DNA from: Bremia lactucae
Lineage: Eukaryota; Oomycota; Peronosporomycetes; Peronosporales; Peronosporaceae
NCBI RefSeq assembly: GCF_004359215.1
Contig: NC_090620.1
Coordinates: forward strand, 2,223,924-2,287,923
Reading direction: 5' to 3'
Length of the DNA: 64,000 nucleotides
Shown here: in pieces, positions 11,656 to 22,593 of the stretch
How positions within the stretch are numbered: the stretch's first letter is position 1
Layout of the letters: each line of letters starts with the position of its first letter
Program-made: the position numbers and the translations under genes
Notes under the pieces: model-generated
Databases searched by the model: none
Told to the model about the DNA's origin: nothing
The model's input: only the letters and a program-made list of their open reading frames with translations

Positions 11656-12929
11656 ATGGCTCGAGCCAACTTACTACTACGGCGTGAGCTCGAGCGTGCG
11701 TTCGCTGATGCGCAGGTTGGAAAACATCGATACATCAAGGCATCCATCGATGATGAATTGTTTGTGCTAAGCGCAGCCGGGCTTGCGACATCAGAGCCCC
11801 GGGATGATGTAGCGCAGCTTGTGGCATCACATTTGAACGCGGAGGAGGCGGCATTTGTGCTGCTATGCCCCGACACAAATGTTGCTGCGCTGCGTTGGGT
11901 GCTGCTCGCATTTGTACCCGAAAGCGTAAGTGTACGTGACCGTATGTTGTACTCATCATCGCGGGAGTCGTTGAAAAAGCAATTAGGACTCAATTACTTT
12001 TCGGGCGAATTTCACGCAACAGAGCTGGTAAGAAGCTGCGCCACTTGTAGCAAAAGTCTATACTAACCAAGCTTTAATTTTGTATAGTGTGAAGTGACGC
12101 TGGAAAACTTTCTGGAAGCAAAGAAGAAGCAGGCGGCGGATGCGCCACTGTCTGAGTCAGAGCGGCTTCTTAAAGAAGCGGCCTTGCTGGAGCGCGATAC
12201 AAATGTCAAATCCAGTGCCATGGGCGTCGTGCCTTTTAAGGTTACGCAAAATGCACGCGATAAGCTGAAACTGTTGCAGGATCATAAATTTGACTGGATC
12301 GCGATGGTACGCTATGCTTGGAGACGTAATAAACTTTAAACCCAAGGGCTCACATGCTGGCCTATCTAGAAATTAGATGAGAACAATGAAAGTGTCGAAG
12401 CTGTATTGAGTCTGGAAAGGGTCAATTTAATCGATATTCCCGATACATTGGATCGTCGGACTCCCAGCTTCGTAGCTTATCGCTATCGCGGACCAGTTGC
12501 ATCGGGAGCAACGACGGCTTTGAGTATGCTCTTTCAACGACGTCGTAAAGAGTTTCTGACTAACATATGCAACGTTGTGGAAGTTTTCATGTATGTGTGC
12601 CCGGAAGACGCGCCAATTCGACTGAAAATGGTCTATTCAACGTGCAAGGCAACGCTTATCGCCGCGGCCAACGACGAATTAAATATCAAGTTCGACTACA
12701 CGGCAAGGATATTGTTACTACCTCTTGTAGCTCAATTGTTGACAACGTCTGCTCTCTGTTGCTATAGATTGAAATCAATCATCTATCTAGCGCAGCTGAG
12801 GACATATATTTGGAGGTGGGCCCAGTAAAAACTAATAATGAAGCCAAGACACGCGAATTTGCACGACCCGCTGCTCCTGGACGCGGTCGAGGTCGAGGAA
12901 GAGGTCGCGGACCTTCGGCGCTTCACTAG
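11656..12929 (+). CDS. Twinfilin (two ADF-homology domains)
   Basis: Actin-monomer and capping-protein binding regulator, predicted 361 aa. Exons: 11656-12027, 12088-12306, 12370-12702, 12768-12929, all phase 0. The first ADF-H domain covers about residues 8-124 (HRYIKASIDDELFVLSA; SVRDRMLYSSSRESLKKQ), then a charged linker, then the second ADF-H domain at about 165-310 (KLDENNESVEAV; APIRLKMVYSTCKATL). Domain order and spacing match twinfilins. The acceptor at 12369 rather than 12376 was chosen because it keeps phase 0 and restores the conserved strand. The third intron (12703-12767) appears to be GC-AG. The tail ends in an RGRGRG run, unlike the usual basic twinfilin tail. It is 218 bp downstream of the PWWP gene and converges with SRP19. 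Confidence 0.9.
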
Positions 12930-13054
12930 TTTGCAATAGACGGCTGCAAGACAAGATGCAAAGCATGGAGAATCATCTTTTCGTATTGACTAAGGCTCTA
13001 TGCGGAGAGGCTCTAGCTAGCCTCTTTTAGTAAACGAGCTCTAAAGCTGCATTT

Positions 13055-13807
13055 TCATCGCCTTCCTTTCTTCTTGCCCTTCTTCTTGCCACCACCTAAC
13101 GCTGGCGTCGCTGCTGCCGCGGCAGCGGCTTTCTTTCTCAATGCCTCCTCGGCTTCCCTTTCAAGACGCAACTTGCGAGACTGTAAATTCGGAATGAGAT
13201 CTGCCATTTTGATCATTAAAGCTTTGCGGGTCGGTATCTCCGAGATCTCGGGCGTGCCGTCATTGCGAAGAATACGGACACGAATACGACCCGACCTGAG
13301 CCAGTCACGCGGATATTTTTTATGTGGCTCCAATACATGTGGAAGCTTAAAGTATGTGCAAACTTCTGACATTTCGTCGGCGGTGGGTGTGTCGCAGCAC
13401 AGCTCTTTGGAGATACGACGGCCTTGCTGCAGCGTCTTCTTACTATCAATGTAATTGGGATAAAAGGTCACAAAATTGGATGTAGACGTGCCCTCTGCCA
13501 ATCCGTAGGCATAGATAATTTTACGCCGCATTGGCTCCATGGGTGGCGTAAGTCCAGACATATCCGGCATGCCGGGCATGGCTCCTGTTGGGGGCATCCC
13601 TCCCATCCCTTGCATCATCTCCATCATTTTCGACATATCAGGCATACCGCCCCCTCCACTACCGCCAAACATGCCCATTAGGTCTGCCGGATTTAGTTGA
13701 TTCATATGAGGACGAGCCCGGCTCGATGCCTGCGACGGCATTTGAAGAGCATTGGAGTCGTAGCGCTCGCCGGCTACATTCTCTTTGGTACGGCCAGCGC
13801 GCACCAT
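13055..13807 (-). CDS. SRP19: Signal recognition particle 19 kDa protein
   Basis: SRP RNA-binding subunit that clamps helices 6 and 8 and allows SRP54 to join the particle. I used the ATG at 13807 (MVRAGRTKENVAGERY), although the frame is open to 13966, because the extra N-terminal residues have no match to the family. Predicted 250 aa. The N-terminal third is a Met/Gly-rich extension (MMEMMQGMGGM) not found in short animal SRP19. The SRP19 core runs from about residue 94: RRKIIYAYG, QQGRRISKELCCDTP, EVCTYFKLPHVLEPHKKYPR and RIRVRILRNDGTPEI. It ends in a lysine tail (GGGKKKGKKKGRR), as in other SRP19 proteins. Single exon, convergent with twinfilin, 125 bp apart. Confidence 0.93.
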   Translation of the reverse strand: MVRAGRTKENVAGERYDSNALQMPSQASSRARPHMNQLNPADLMGMFGGSGGGGMPDMSKMMEMMQGMGGMPPTGAMPGMPDMSGLTPPMEPMRRKIIYAYGLAEGTSTSNFVTFYPNYIDSKKTLQQGRRISKELCCDTPTADEMSEVCTYFKLPHVLEPHKKYPRDWLRSGRIRVRILRNDGTPEISEIPTRKALMIKMADLIPNLQSRKLRLEREAEEALRKKAAAAAAATPALGGGKKKGKKKGRR

Positions 13808-13961
13808 TTTTCGTTTGTCTTCTTTGTGGTGTACACTAATATAGAAAAATTTGATGCTAGTATTTGTCGATTTCAAGAAAAAATTGCGGTTTCTTGGCGA
13901 TTGTAACCCCACAACCTCAACGAGACCGTCATAGACCGCGGCACATCTCAGCAAGATTAAG

Positions 13962-14399
13962 TGCAACGGGGTGTATCGTTACATGAAATTAACACTTAAA
14001 GGTTGTTAATTAATATATTATCTAAAAGGTAGATAATATTTGAAGAGTATTACTTTACATGTTAATATTCTAAAAGCTTATCCATTGGTATATATAGACC
14101 ATTATATCTACTTTCTTCGCGGTCCAGTCAGCGCTGGACGCGCGCAAAGAGAGAGACAGAAAAGACTTTATTACATGTTTTCTATTAGTTTTTGATTAAG
14201 TTAGTATTAAATAGATAGACAAGAAGAACTTACTAATATTTAGTACAGTTTTCTTTTAACCCTCTTTAAAAAAAGTTTTTTGAAGAGTCTTCCTCTGCAC
14301 GTACTAGTGTATGTGAAGTGCCGTGAGGCACCACTCGAACTGAGGCAGTGCGAAGTGGACTTGTACTGAAGCAGTACAAGTCAGTAGTCTCCCGTTACA
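13962..14399 (+). repeat. Solo LTR, family D
   Basis: A 438-bp LTR with ends TGCAACGGGG and CCCGTTACA, collinear with 58680-59116. The first 23 bp form a short inverted repeat (CAACG...CGTTACA). Flanking pentamers are TTAAG and CCAAG, compatible with a mutated 5-bp target duplication. No internal region adjoins it, so it is a solo LTR formed by recombination. It sits just upstream of the SRP19 gene start, on the opposite side of its 5' region. Confidence 0.75.
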
Positions 14400-15162
14400 C
14401 CAAGAGAACGTGCTTATTCACCATGCTTCTTTCCACCATTAAGACGACAGTTCGCTTCCGAAAACACGAAGTTACACGCACTGCACGTGTGACGGGTGTT
14501 CCTTAATAAAATATTATTACCTAAAAGAAAAAAATATAGAAGAATGATATCAGGGAACACACACCCCTTTGGCATTGCCACATCCCTCCCCGTCGGTTGT
14601 TTCAAATAAAAAAAAAACTACAGGTTAAAATGATAACAAAAAAACAATTTTATTATTCCGCTATATCGCATTTTTTTCGTATAGTCGTATTTCGATCCCC
14701 TTTTGGGCTTCAGTTCCCCCAAATTACATTTCGGAACCGATACAGCCACACCACTTGATTATCTACCTCTGTATTTGTAAGAGTAGCGTAATCGTAGCAG
14801 CTTGTTGATAACTGAATACATGTTGAGATTTTTTAATGCCGGCCTTTCCAGCTACAATAGCTCGGAGCCTGCAAAAAATACCTCACTATATTTGCGTAAT
14901 TTCTTTAAAAAAGCTTCTTGCTTATTAACAAAGATAATACGAGCGAAAGCCGACAAAAATTGAAAATTAAGGAAATTGTGGCTTGCTTGCGCTCATTGTA
15001 AGTACAAAAAAGGGCACTAGTATTCGTCTTTTTGAAAGGGAAGTATGTTCTTCCGCAAAAGTTGGTAGAAGTAAAGTAAAATAAGTTCATCCTTAGCTTG
15101 ACCTCCAAATACTTACATGCATGCGCAAGAGCGCACCTCCGACCCTTATCGCTTATTTCTGC
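14400..15162. other. Intergenic, no gene recognised
   Basis: AT-rich sequence with homopolymer A runs (14530-14650). Only short ORFs without recognisable domains (14414-14605 and 14905-15189, both minus) are present. I see no gene, RNA or LTR here. Confidence 0.5.
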
Positions 15163-15408
15163 TGACGATTGAAACGTGTGGACGCTCAAATATCGTCGTT
15201 ACGTTTATAATCATCGTTATTCAAGAAACTACAGATTGTGGGCTTAAGCAGTAGCTGAGATGCAGCTACATAATGGCTTATAGATGGCCTCCCTAATGCT
15301 TCTTCTGCGCTAGCTAACCGAATGCAAGGCAGGTTTTTATTAATGACTAATATACTTTTCGATAAACTTCCTACCCTTCTAGACGACTACTCTGCTATTC
15401 AAATCTCA
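15163..15408 (+). repeat. Copia 5' LTR
   Basis: 246 bp, begins TGACGATTGAAACG and ends CAAATCTCA. It shares long blocks with 19501-19746, including TTCAAGAAACTACAGATTGT. Confidence 0.88.
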
Positions 15409-15411
15409 TAA

Positions 15412-15427
15412 GGTCATGAGCCCAACC
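15412..15427 (+). other. Primer-binding site complementary to initiator tRNA-Met anticodon arm
   Basis: GGTCATGAGCCCAACC starts three bases after the LTR. Apart from one mismatch it is the reverse complement of TGGGCTCATAACC, the anticodon stem-loop of eukaryotic initiator tRNA-Met. The second Copia copy has the unmutated form at 59396-59410. This is the half-tRNA type of priming known for Drosophila copia, not the usual 3'-end priming. Confidence 0.65.
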
Positions 15428-16254
15428 ATGGCTGAGGCAAATACTATTCTAAATGAGGACAGCTATTTTGTGTTGGAGTTTAACACTCGAATGAAGCTCG
15501 CAAAGATAGGTTTGCTGTATCATCTCGACGCTACGAAGGCTCCGAGTGAAAGCGACACTATTGCGTATGCTTGGAAAGTACACAACATGAAAGCTTTCGC
15601 GAATGTGTGCACGATGGTAATTTCAAGTCTTCAATCCAGGGTCGTCTGCTGCTGCCTCAGGAGACGACCCTGGACTGAAGATTTGAAATCACCATCGTGC
15701 AGACATTTTAAAGCTTCTTCCTTCGTCGTAGCATTTATAATCGAGTCCAGATGCGTCGACAGCTGCATGAAATTAAGATGAAGAAGGGTGGAAGTGTGAT
15801 AGATCATTTCCTAAAGCTCGAAAAAAATTGCTTGTCGATGCAAGCCATTGGAGATGTAGTGACGCGAGGTGAACAGCTCCGCATTTTGCTAGGAAGTCTG
15901 TCCGAAGAGTACATTCAGATCGTCAATATCATCGAATCCGTGACGGACAACTATCGGTTTCAGGCGAAGGAGATACTTCGTCTCGAGCGCGGAGGCATTG
16001 TTCGTAAGGACAAGAGTGAACGTGCATTGGAGGCTACTAGAAACGTCAAGGGCAATTTTTCGGTCAAAGGAAACAAGGAACTAGTTAGCCGGGACATAGC
16101 AAAAAGGGTCATAAGAAACAAGGTTGTTGGAAGAATGCTGACAAGAAACAGAATGGAGAACAAGCGTTTACTGTTAATGACCAACGGACTGAAGGGTAGT
16201 TACTTGACAGTGGCTCAAGAAGTCACCTGTGTCCATTCAAGGATGAGTGTCTGA
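15416..16254 (+). pseudogene. Copia gag, broken
   Basis: The open part 15416-15781 starts MSPTMAEANTILNED and gives the N-terminal gag. After an inverted duplication (15608-15701) the frame changes and continues at 15751-16254 with the Copia gag core (QLHEIKMKKGGSVIDHFLKL, RILLGSLSEEYIQIVN). The nucleocapsid part is Lys/Arg rich; a CCHC knuckle is not intact. Gag would package the element RNA, but this copy is inactive. Confidence 0.75.
15608..15701. repeat. Inverted duplication, 40-bp arms
   Basis: Left arm 15608-15647 and right arm 15662-15701 are reverse complements at 37 of 40 positions, with a 14-nt spacer (15648-15661). The left arm opens TGCACGATGGTAATTTCAAG. It interrupts the Copia gag. 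A transcript would fold into a strong hairpin. Confidence 0.9.
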
Positions 16255-19200
16255 AAATTCAATCACTCAACAGGTGGGTTAAACTTTCGGTTGCGAATGG
16301 AGAAACAGTTACGGCAGCTGGAATTGGGACGATACGATTCTTATTGAATAACCAATAGCCAATCCGTGTCGAAGACGTGCTCTACGTTCCTAAATTGCAT
16401 TGTAGACTTCTGTCGATCCCTGCATTGTCTGCTAAAGGGTTACACACAATTTTCCAATATGCCACATGCGAGAGCAGGAATGAAAATGAAGTGGTGACTC
16501 AAGTGACCCAGAAGGGGGAATCGTTGGCTCACGAATGCGAACAAGTTCAGTCTGCAAACATGAGTGAAAAGGTACACGGTGGAGCCAAACCTGCGAGTCC
16601 AAACTTATGGCACGCTCGATTAGAAAATCTGCAAATGAAGGCGTTGAAAACCCTCAAAAATTGTGTCGAACGATCTAAGACGGAACATAAGTCTGCCGTG
16701 TTGAAGACCAAGATGACGTATGTGAAGGTTGTTTGACTGGCTAGTCGTCAGTTAAGCCATTTCCTAAGTCAAGTTTCGGTGAAGTGAAGTCAACTTCACT
16801 ACTTCAAGTAAATCATAGTGACGTGATGGATCCCATGGAGACCAAGTCACAGGGTAAAGAAAAATTCGAGGCTACATTTTTTGCGATTTTATGCGATATG
16901 TCGTTGCATATTATATTGCGCATAAGTTGGACGTGGTCAATAAAATTTGTCGAGTACAATTCGATGATGGAGAATCAATAAGATGCAAAGACTCAATGTA
17001 TTTGCACCGACAATGGTGGCGAATATATGGGCACAAGTCAGAAGAAGCAAGAGCAGGATCAAGTGTGTTGAGAGGCTGTAATTATGCACCAAGCGACAGT
17101 TTCATATTCGCCACAGCAAAATGGAATGGCTGAGCGGAAGATCCGGACGCTGACGAAACGAGCACGGTCAATGATGAATTACATGAAGGTTGAGAAGAAG
17201 TGGTAGGCTGAAGCCATATATATTGCGGCTTTTTACGAATCGTGTACCCTGAGCCTCGCACTCGACCACTCCGTTTGAGGTTTGATTTGAAGCGAATACA
17301 AACCTATCGCATTTGCGAGTTTTCGGCTCCCAAGGGAACGCGCACATCGATAAAGCTAAACGACAAAGTTATATAAAAAGACATTTCACTGTTTTTGGGC
17401 TACGCTCATGGTGGGAAGGACCATCGTGTTTGAAGGTCTGACTCAAAACGACTGGAAATCACGAGGTCAGTGATATTTCAAGAACTACCCAAGTCTAAGT
17501 ATGTGGAAGTTGTTGTTAATAGAAATATCACTCAAAATGTTTATCATTGTGACAATGAAGATGACGTCGATCAACCTGGAGTGAAAGTGAACCGATAGTG
17601 GTGGATCATATTGGTACCAATCCGCCTACTTCACCTCCTAGCGAAATTGACTAAATGAGTCCATGTCATGATATTATTGTCTGTTCTTACCCTGCATTTG
17701 ATATCGACGACGTTTACATGGAGCCGAATTATGAAAGGATACGAACTAAACCATTTTGTTCAAAGGGGGCTTGGGTACTATTGATGACTGCTCATATTTG
17801 GTACCATCTCGATATTGTGGATACAATGCACCGGTTGCGTCGTTACCTGGTCAATATTCGCAAGCACTGATTCCCGTACATAATTCTGATGTCATTGTAC
17901 CTGCAAAGAGTGACAATGACGCGTAACGTGCGCCAAAACGTTATTGCATCGCATGTGAGGCACTGGCATATCGAGGTGCTATACGTTCTCCTCAATCCAA
18001 AATGTTGAGTTACGCGATCAAGACTGAACTACATGCATTGAATCAAAAGAAGGCACGGAGTGGGGCGAAGAAAATTTCCGGTCGAAAGGTTGGAACCAAG
18101 TGGGTGTTCGCGATTGAGCAGAATAGAAATGGAAAAACCGATTGATTCAAGGCTCGGCTTGTTGCGATGGGTCATAAACAAACCTATGGTGTGAATTATT
18201 ACGACACATATTCTCCGGTCGCAAACATGAATTCCATTCGTGTTTTCCTGGCAGTGTGTCGTCAATCGGTATGACTTTTCGCCAGTATGATATTGACACG
18301 GCCATCCTACATGGAATATTGGAAGAACATGTATACATCTCTGCGATTAAAGGTGTTGACATGGACGCGAGTCAAGTATTGACCTCGATCGAAATTACTA
18401 CGTACAAAAAATAATCTGCTGCAACATGGTTCAAGACCATTACGAGTGTTATCCGCAAAATGGGCTTAGTTCCATGTGTTGCGAACCCGTGCGTATTCGT
18501 CCGTCACGATGGAAATCATTCGTGGACTTTCGTTACTTTGTATGTCGATTATATGCTAATCAAAGGTAATTCGCTGGCTCAATCGACAAAGTTGGAAATG
18601 AACTTGCAGGTCATTTCAAGCTAAGGATGCTAGGCAACTTTAAATTTATTCTCGGCATTGAAGTGACGTACGATCAGCATACGAAAAAGCTCAAGATTAG
18701 CCAAAGTGCGTGCATTGACAGAAAGGTCAAAAATTTAACCAAGTCGACTCGAAAGTGGTGAGCAACCCAAGTGTGGAAGGCAAGTCATGCTCAAGCGCGA
18801 GAAAAAGGACCCGAAATGGAGAATTGTTCATATCGACCTCTGGTGGGATTACTTCTCTATGTGGCATCAGGAACAAGACCAGATATTGCGTTTGCAGTGG
18901 TTCGTTTGAGTCGACATTTGGAGAAACCAAGTGAAGAGCACTGGAATGCAGCTGATCGTGTGCGACTGCAACGAATTGAATCTGCTATTGTAGCAAGCCG
19001 GGTAAGCAAAAGCTGAGTGCACTTAGTGATGCAGATTAGGGATTTGAAAGATAATCGACGTTCGACGTCTGGAGTCATGGTGATGGTCAATGATTCTCCA
19101 GTCATTTTTAAGTCGAAGCTTTGAAACAGTGTCTCTTTAAGTATTGCGGAAAATGAATACGTGGCGCTTCCGTCATGCATCCAAGAAGTGTTGTGAATAA

Positions 19201-19440
19201 ATAGTTTATTGATGGAAATGAAGGTCAAGATCGAAGATCCAGTCATTGGGTATGAATATGATTCGAGTGCGGTTGCTATTGCTATTGCTAAGAGCGATGG
19301 ATACTAAAGTCGACGAAGCACATTGATATTTATTCGTTATCATTTGTTCGCGATCAAAATCAAGGCCAAAGTAATTCAGTTGGAGTATATTGATACTCGA
19401 CTCCAACTCGCCGATTTTCTGACCAGGCAATTTCGACTAA
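16255..19440 (+). pseudogene. Copia pol, broken
   Basis: Recognisable pieces in order: gag-pre-integrase (VEDVLYVPKLHCRLLSIPAL near 16370-16440), integrase fragments (16.9-17.3 kb), reverse transcriptase (GTKWVFAIEQNRNGKTD near 18090; FKARLVAMGHKQTYGVNYYD near 18150), RT C-terminus/RNase H (YRPLVGLLLYVASGTRPDIA near 18830) and the terminal motif TRLQLADFLTRQF near 19400. Numerous stops and frameshifts throughout. The RT catalytic YVDD reads as YVDYML near 18540, a lost active site. Confidence 0.8.
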
Positions 19441-19500
19441 GAATTTTTAGTTTCTCGTGGCGAAGACAAACGTAAAAGAAATCTAGTCGAGGAGGAGCGT

Positions 19501-19746
19501 TGACGATGGATACGTAGTGGACGCTCAAATATTGTCGTTACGTTTATTATCATCGTTATTCAAGAAACTACAGATTGTGGGTTTCCAGCAGTAGCTGAGA
19601 TGCAGATATATAATGGCTCATGGATGACCTTCCTAATGCTTCTTCTGGGCTAGCTAGCCGAGGGCAAGGCAGGTTTTCTGAATGACTTATATACTTCTAA
19701 GAAACCCCCTTCCCGACTAGGTGACTACTCTGCTATTCAGATCCTA
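19501..19746 (+). repeat. Copia 3' LTR
   Basis: 246 bp, begins TGACGATGGATACG and ends CAGATCCTA. Same length as the 5' LTR, with scattered substitutions and small indels. Confidence 0.88.
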
Positions 19747-20135
19747 TTAATTTCTAGCTCAGCTGCTCTCGCGAGCTCGATCTGCTGCTCTTTCTTTTCG
19801 TTTTTTTATGACTTGCCAATCAAGTGCGGGCGCTCTTGGCTTTTTCTTTTCTGTTAAAACAATACATTTAACATCGCCAAACGAAAACACGGTTTCTGAT
19901 GTAGTCAGCCCATTACATAACTCTCATATAGATGAAGGGCGTGCGGTTACAGCGGTTCCCTAATGTAATTTAAGGGCGGGGGGGGTCAAAGACGAAAAGA
20001 ACGATCTAAAGACGATTCTGAAGGAATAACTGTTGATTTTTGGATGCGGTGGATCGACCCATGCAAGGAAAATATTGTATGCGACGTTTTATTCAATACA
20101 GACGGCTCCCTAATATTATTATAAAGTCTAAACAC

Positions 20136-20454
20136 TGCCAATATTACCATACATGGTAATATTGTAGCGGCAACACGACAATTCTGTTCTAAAGACTTGT
20201 TTGTTGGACGCGCGAATGGGCGGTGAGCGATGAGTCGTAATACATTCTCAAACTAATAAAAAGGAAGATTGCAATACGTACGAATTTGATTATAGTAACA
20301 CACTTCTACTTTTCCCTAAGTTAAGTCTACTTAGTATTGACCTTTAGTTGCTAAGAATTATTCTGATTTTAAAACTCTTCCTCTGCACGTCATGTACGTA
20401 GAGTATTCAGTGACACCTTTACTTCACTTTTATCAGTGTAGATTAGCTAGTACG
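20136..20454 (+). repeat. LTR-like repeat, family E
   Basis: Starts TGCC and then a perfect 26-nt palindrome CAATATTACCAT-AC-ATGGTAATATTG (20139-20164). A shorter, internally deleted relative lies at 47977-48112. The two share the palindromic head and a tail that includes GTTAGCTAGTAC or GATTAGCTAGTAC. The true 3' end is not defined because homology runs to the last shared base. An LTR head is the most likely reading because other LTRs in this window also begin with terminal inverted repeats. Confidence 0.5.
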
Positions 20455-20810
20455 TGGTGTGTCTGTCAACGCCACCAGAGTAAGCGGCCTAATACTAAGA
20501 AAGGTCCTACTTTTGGGAAAGCTATTGATTGTAGCGGAAAGACGACCACAAAAACAATGGAATCCTTGTTTTTGTAGACAGATTCAGCAAGATACTGAAG
20601 ATGTACTAGCGAAAGGTGTACATGCCTATTTTCGGTATCGTCGCATCGTCATCGATGCGGCGAGCCTCGATGTCATCGTTTCGTTCGACGAACCTTCGCA
20701 ACGAGGAGTCGCATTCGATTGCTTTAAGTTGTAAATATCAATCTTGTCCGCAATTGTTGATTTTCTGCATATCTACCCAGCAGAAAATGCCGAATGAGCT
20801 GGTTCCCATG
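20455..20810. other. Unassigned stretch with short plus-strand ORFs
   Basis: Two overlapping ORFs (20459-20734 and 20616-20873, plus) have no recognisable motif, and the second runs into the family A LTR. I see no firm gene here. It is probably debris between two repeats. Confidence 0.4.
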
Positions 20811-21272
20811 TGTAGCGGAGCTAGCTTGCTCCGTAACTCAGAGGAAGACTTATTGACTCAACGAGTCACTTAGGTCTATAAAACTAATAAGCTTATCATC
20901 TCAATGAGTCGTACAAGCTATTTTAGCTATGTAGAGCTTAGTGAATTCTAGTTCAAAGGATTCAGGCGAGAATATATACCTTAGAAAGGATTCTTTCTCT
21001 CACAGATCAATGCGCAAGCCTTAGGAAGGCACTATACGCTTAAATATCAAAAGGGAAACTGAACATTATTCACCTAAAATCTGAAACCTTACCCTTGCTA
21101 ATTTATATGCTATTCGTCCGCCAAATTTATTTCTGGCGACTGCCACATAAGTTACACATATTAAATGGGATTTAAGTAATTATCTAATTTTCAAATAGAA
21201 CAAAAGGGTATTCTACTCACAATGTAAATGCACCACAACAACAGTTCACCAACCGATGTGTACCCAATTACA
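20811..21272 (-). repeat. LTR, Gypsy family A (3' LTR)
   Basis: 462 bp. On the minus strand it starts TGTAATTGGG and ends CTCCGCTACA. A purine tract immediately upstream (minus strand) fixes the orientation and shows that it is a 3' LTR. Confidence 0.88.
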
Positions 21273-21382
21273 TCCTCTCCTATCAGACTATTGACACCAA
21301 GTGAAAACATTCGCATTGTTTTCTCTTTGAGGTTGAAATATAATCAACTAACCGTTTGGTTGTGTTTGCATATCTTTGTTGA

Positions 21383-22530
21383 ATGACAACAAATCGTGAG
21401 TCACCGACTCCGAGCAACTCCCCCGACGATGAGCTGCAGGTAGACAATATGAATCACACTCCATCGGAGAAAGAGGCAGAAGATCCTGTATCATATACGC
21501 CTCAGCGTGTAGACGAGTCGCGTCGGTCTCCAAATCCGTTCCTAGAACGTAGTGCCGGGCGTTTTAGCTACATTGCACCCGACGCCGGACTCTTGGTCCA
21601 ATATCATCACGAATCCGCTCGATGAAGAGCAAGAGCTGGCAATCCTCATCGAGGAACAAGCTCGTCATTGCGCTGCGGAGATAATGCTCACAGTGAATAC
21701 CGATTCACTCCACTTAGTGTGGAAGAGCGTCACAAAGAGATCACGGGTCGCAGTTTGACCATCTGAACCTCCGAATCAAAGGCGAAAACGCCGGATTAAA
21801 TCGCTGTTCGCGACGCTCTTCATGAGCGATACCTTAAGCCAAAGGTTATGACACTCGGTCAGTATCTGTCGCGTTTTTTTGCGTGATCAGGCCGTTGGGA
21901 CTTCGGTGACCTCAATCAGGAAAATTTCGATCGTTCTGTTTTCAAAGGAATTAAAAAGCGGAAACGACGTTCGTTTGAGAACTATATCCATCGGCTCCGC
22001 CGTCTCCGCAAAATCTGGTGTATACGAGAGTCTACGGAAATGGTGGAGGTCCGTTTGGAAAGGAAGCTTCGCTTAGATTTCGCCAAACTTAAGGCCAAAT
22101 GCCAGTTCCGTTCGGCGTTTATGCCACAAAACGAGGATATACCTAGGCAATATTTCAGTGCTCTGGTTGCCTGTGCATTCATACATCGAAGCCGCACTGA
22201 GGCTATAGATCCACCTAATCCCACTTCCCACCGAACGTCAACGGCGTGCGGGCAATTTTACCTCAAACTCCTTAAAGTTTACAAAAGAGGAGTACCTAAG
22301 CTATCTCACCAAATACTAGTTTCAGCCCTTACGACGACGTCGCTTTAAACTTTCTCCACGTGAAACTAAAGGTTCCTTCGCGCATCAAGCAGCGCGGGAG
22401 GGAGACAGAATCTCGGCGGATGCATTTGGTGCTCTAAAGCACGAGGTGCAACTTCTTCGCGGTTTCTTGCTCGCGTTGAGGGCTCTTTTGAGGCGGTTCA
22501 GAATCGTTGTTTAACGCTGGACCGTCATTA
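21383..22530 (+). pseudogene. Opposite-strand ORF of Gypsy family A, broken
   Basis: Lies on the plus strand, against pol, between integrase and 3' LTR. It starts MTTNRESPTPSNSPDDELQ and can be followed with frame changes through 21552-21758, 21879-22076 and 22040-22348 to a segment reading DRISADAFGALKHEVQLLRG. The N-terminal part is Ser/Pro/Glu rich and hydrophilic, the later parts are Arg/Lys rich and helical. The same start occurs at 63658-63921 in a second copy with coding-style differences, including a 9-nt in-frame indel. Function unknown; not a known Gypsy enzyme. It may be an accessory protein made from an antisense transcript. Confidence 0.6.
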
Positions 22531-22593
22531 ACTTTGTTTAGAGAGCCAGCTGGACATCCTGGTGAGGATGAAGCAGTCTGTGACACGGCCGTC

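Larger units (their letters stand above)
15163..19746 (+). mobile_element. Ty1/Copia retrotransposon, full-length but dead
   Basis: Bounded by two 246-bp LTRs (15163-15408 and 19501-19746) of equal length, starting TGACGAT and visibly diverged from each other. Between them lies a gag-pol in Copia order: gag, gag-pre-integrase, integrase, reverse transcriptase, RNase H. The frame is broken by many stops and shifts, so the element is not autonomous. Flanking pentamers (TCTGC and TTAAT) do not match, which fits age or rearrangement. A purine-rich tract (GAGGAGGAGCG, about 19488-19499) precedes the 3' LTR as expected for plus-strand priming. Confidence 0.9.

Noticed and set aside
13808..13966. 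Upstream in-frame extension of SRP19 (53 codons)
   Set aside because: No match to the family and a good ATG follows at 13807.
14414..14605. 63-codon minus ORF with a CSAC/C pair
   Set aside because: Short, AT-rich surroundings, no zinc-finger spacing that fits a known family.
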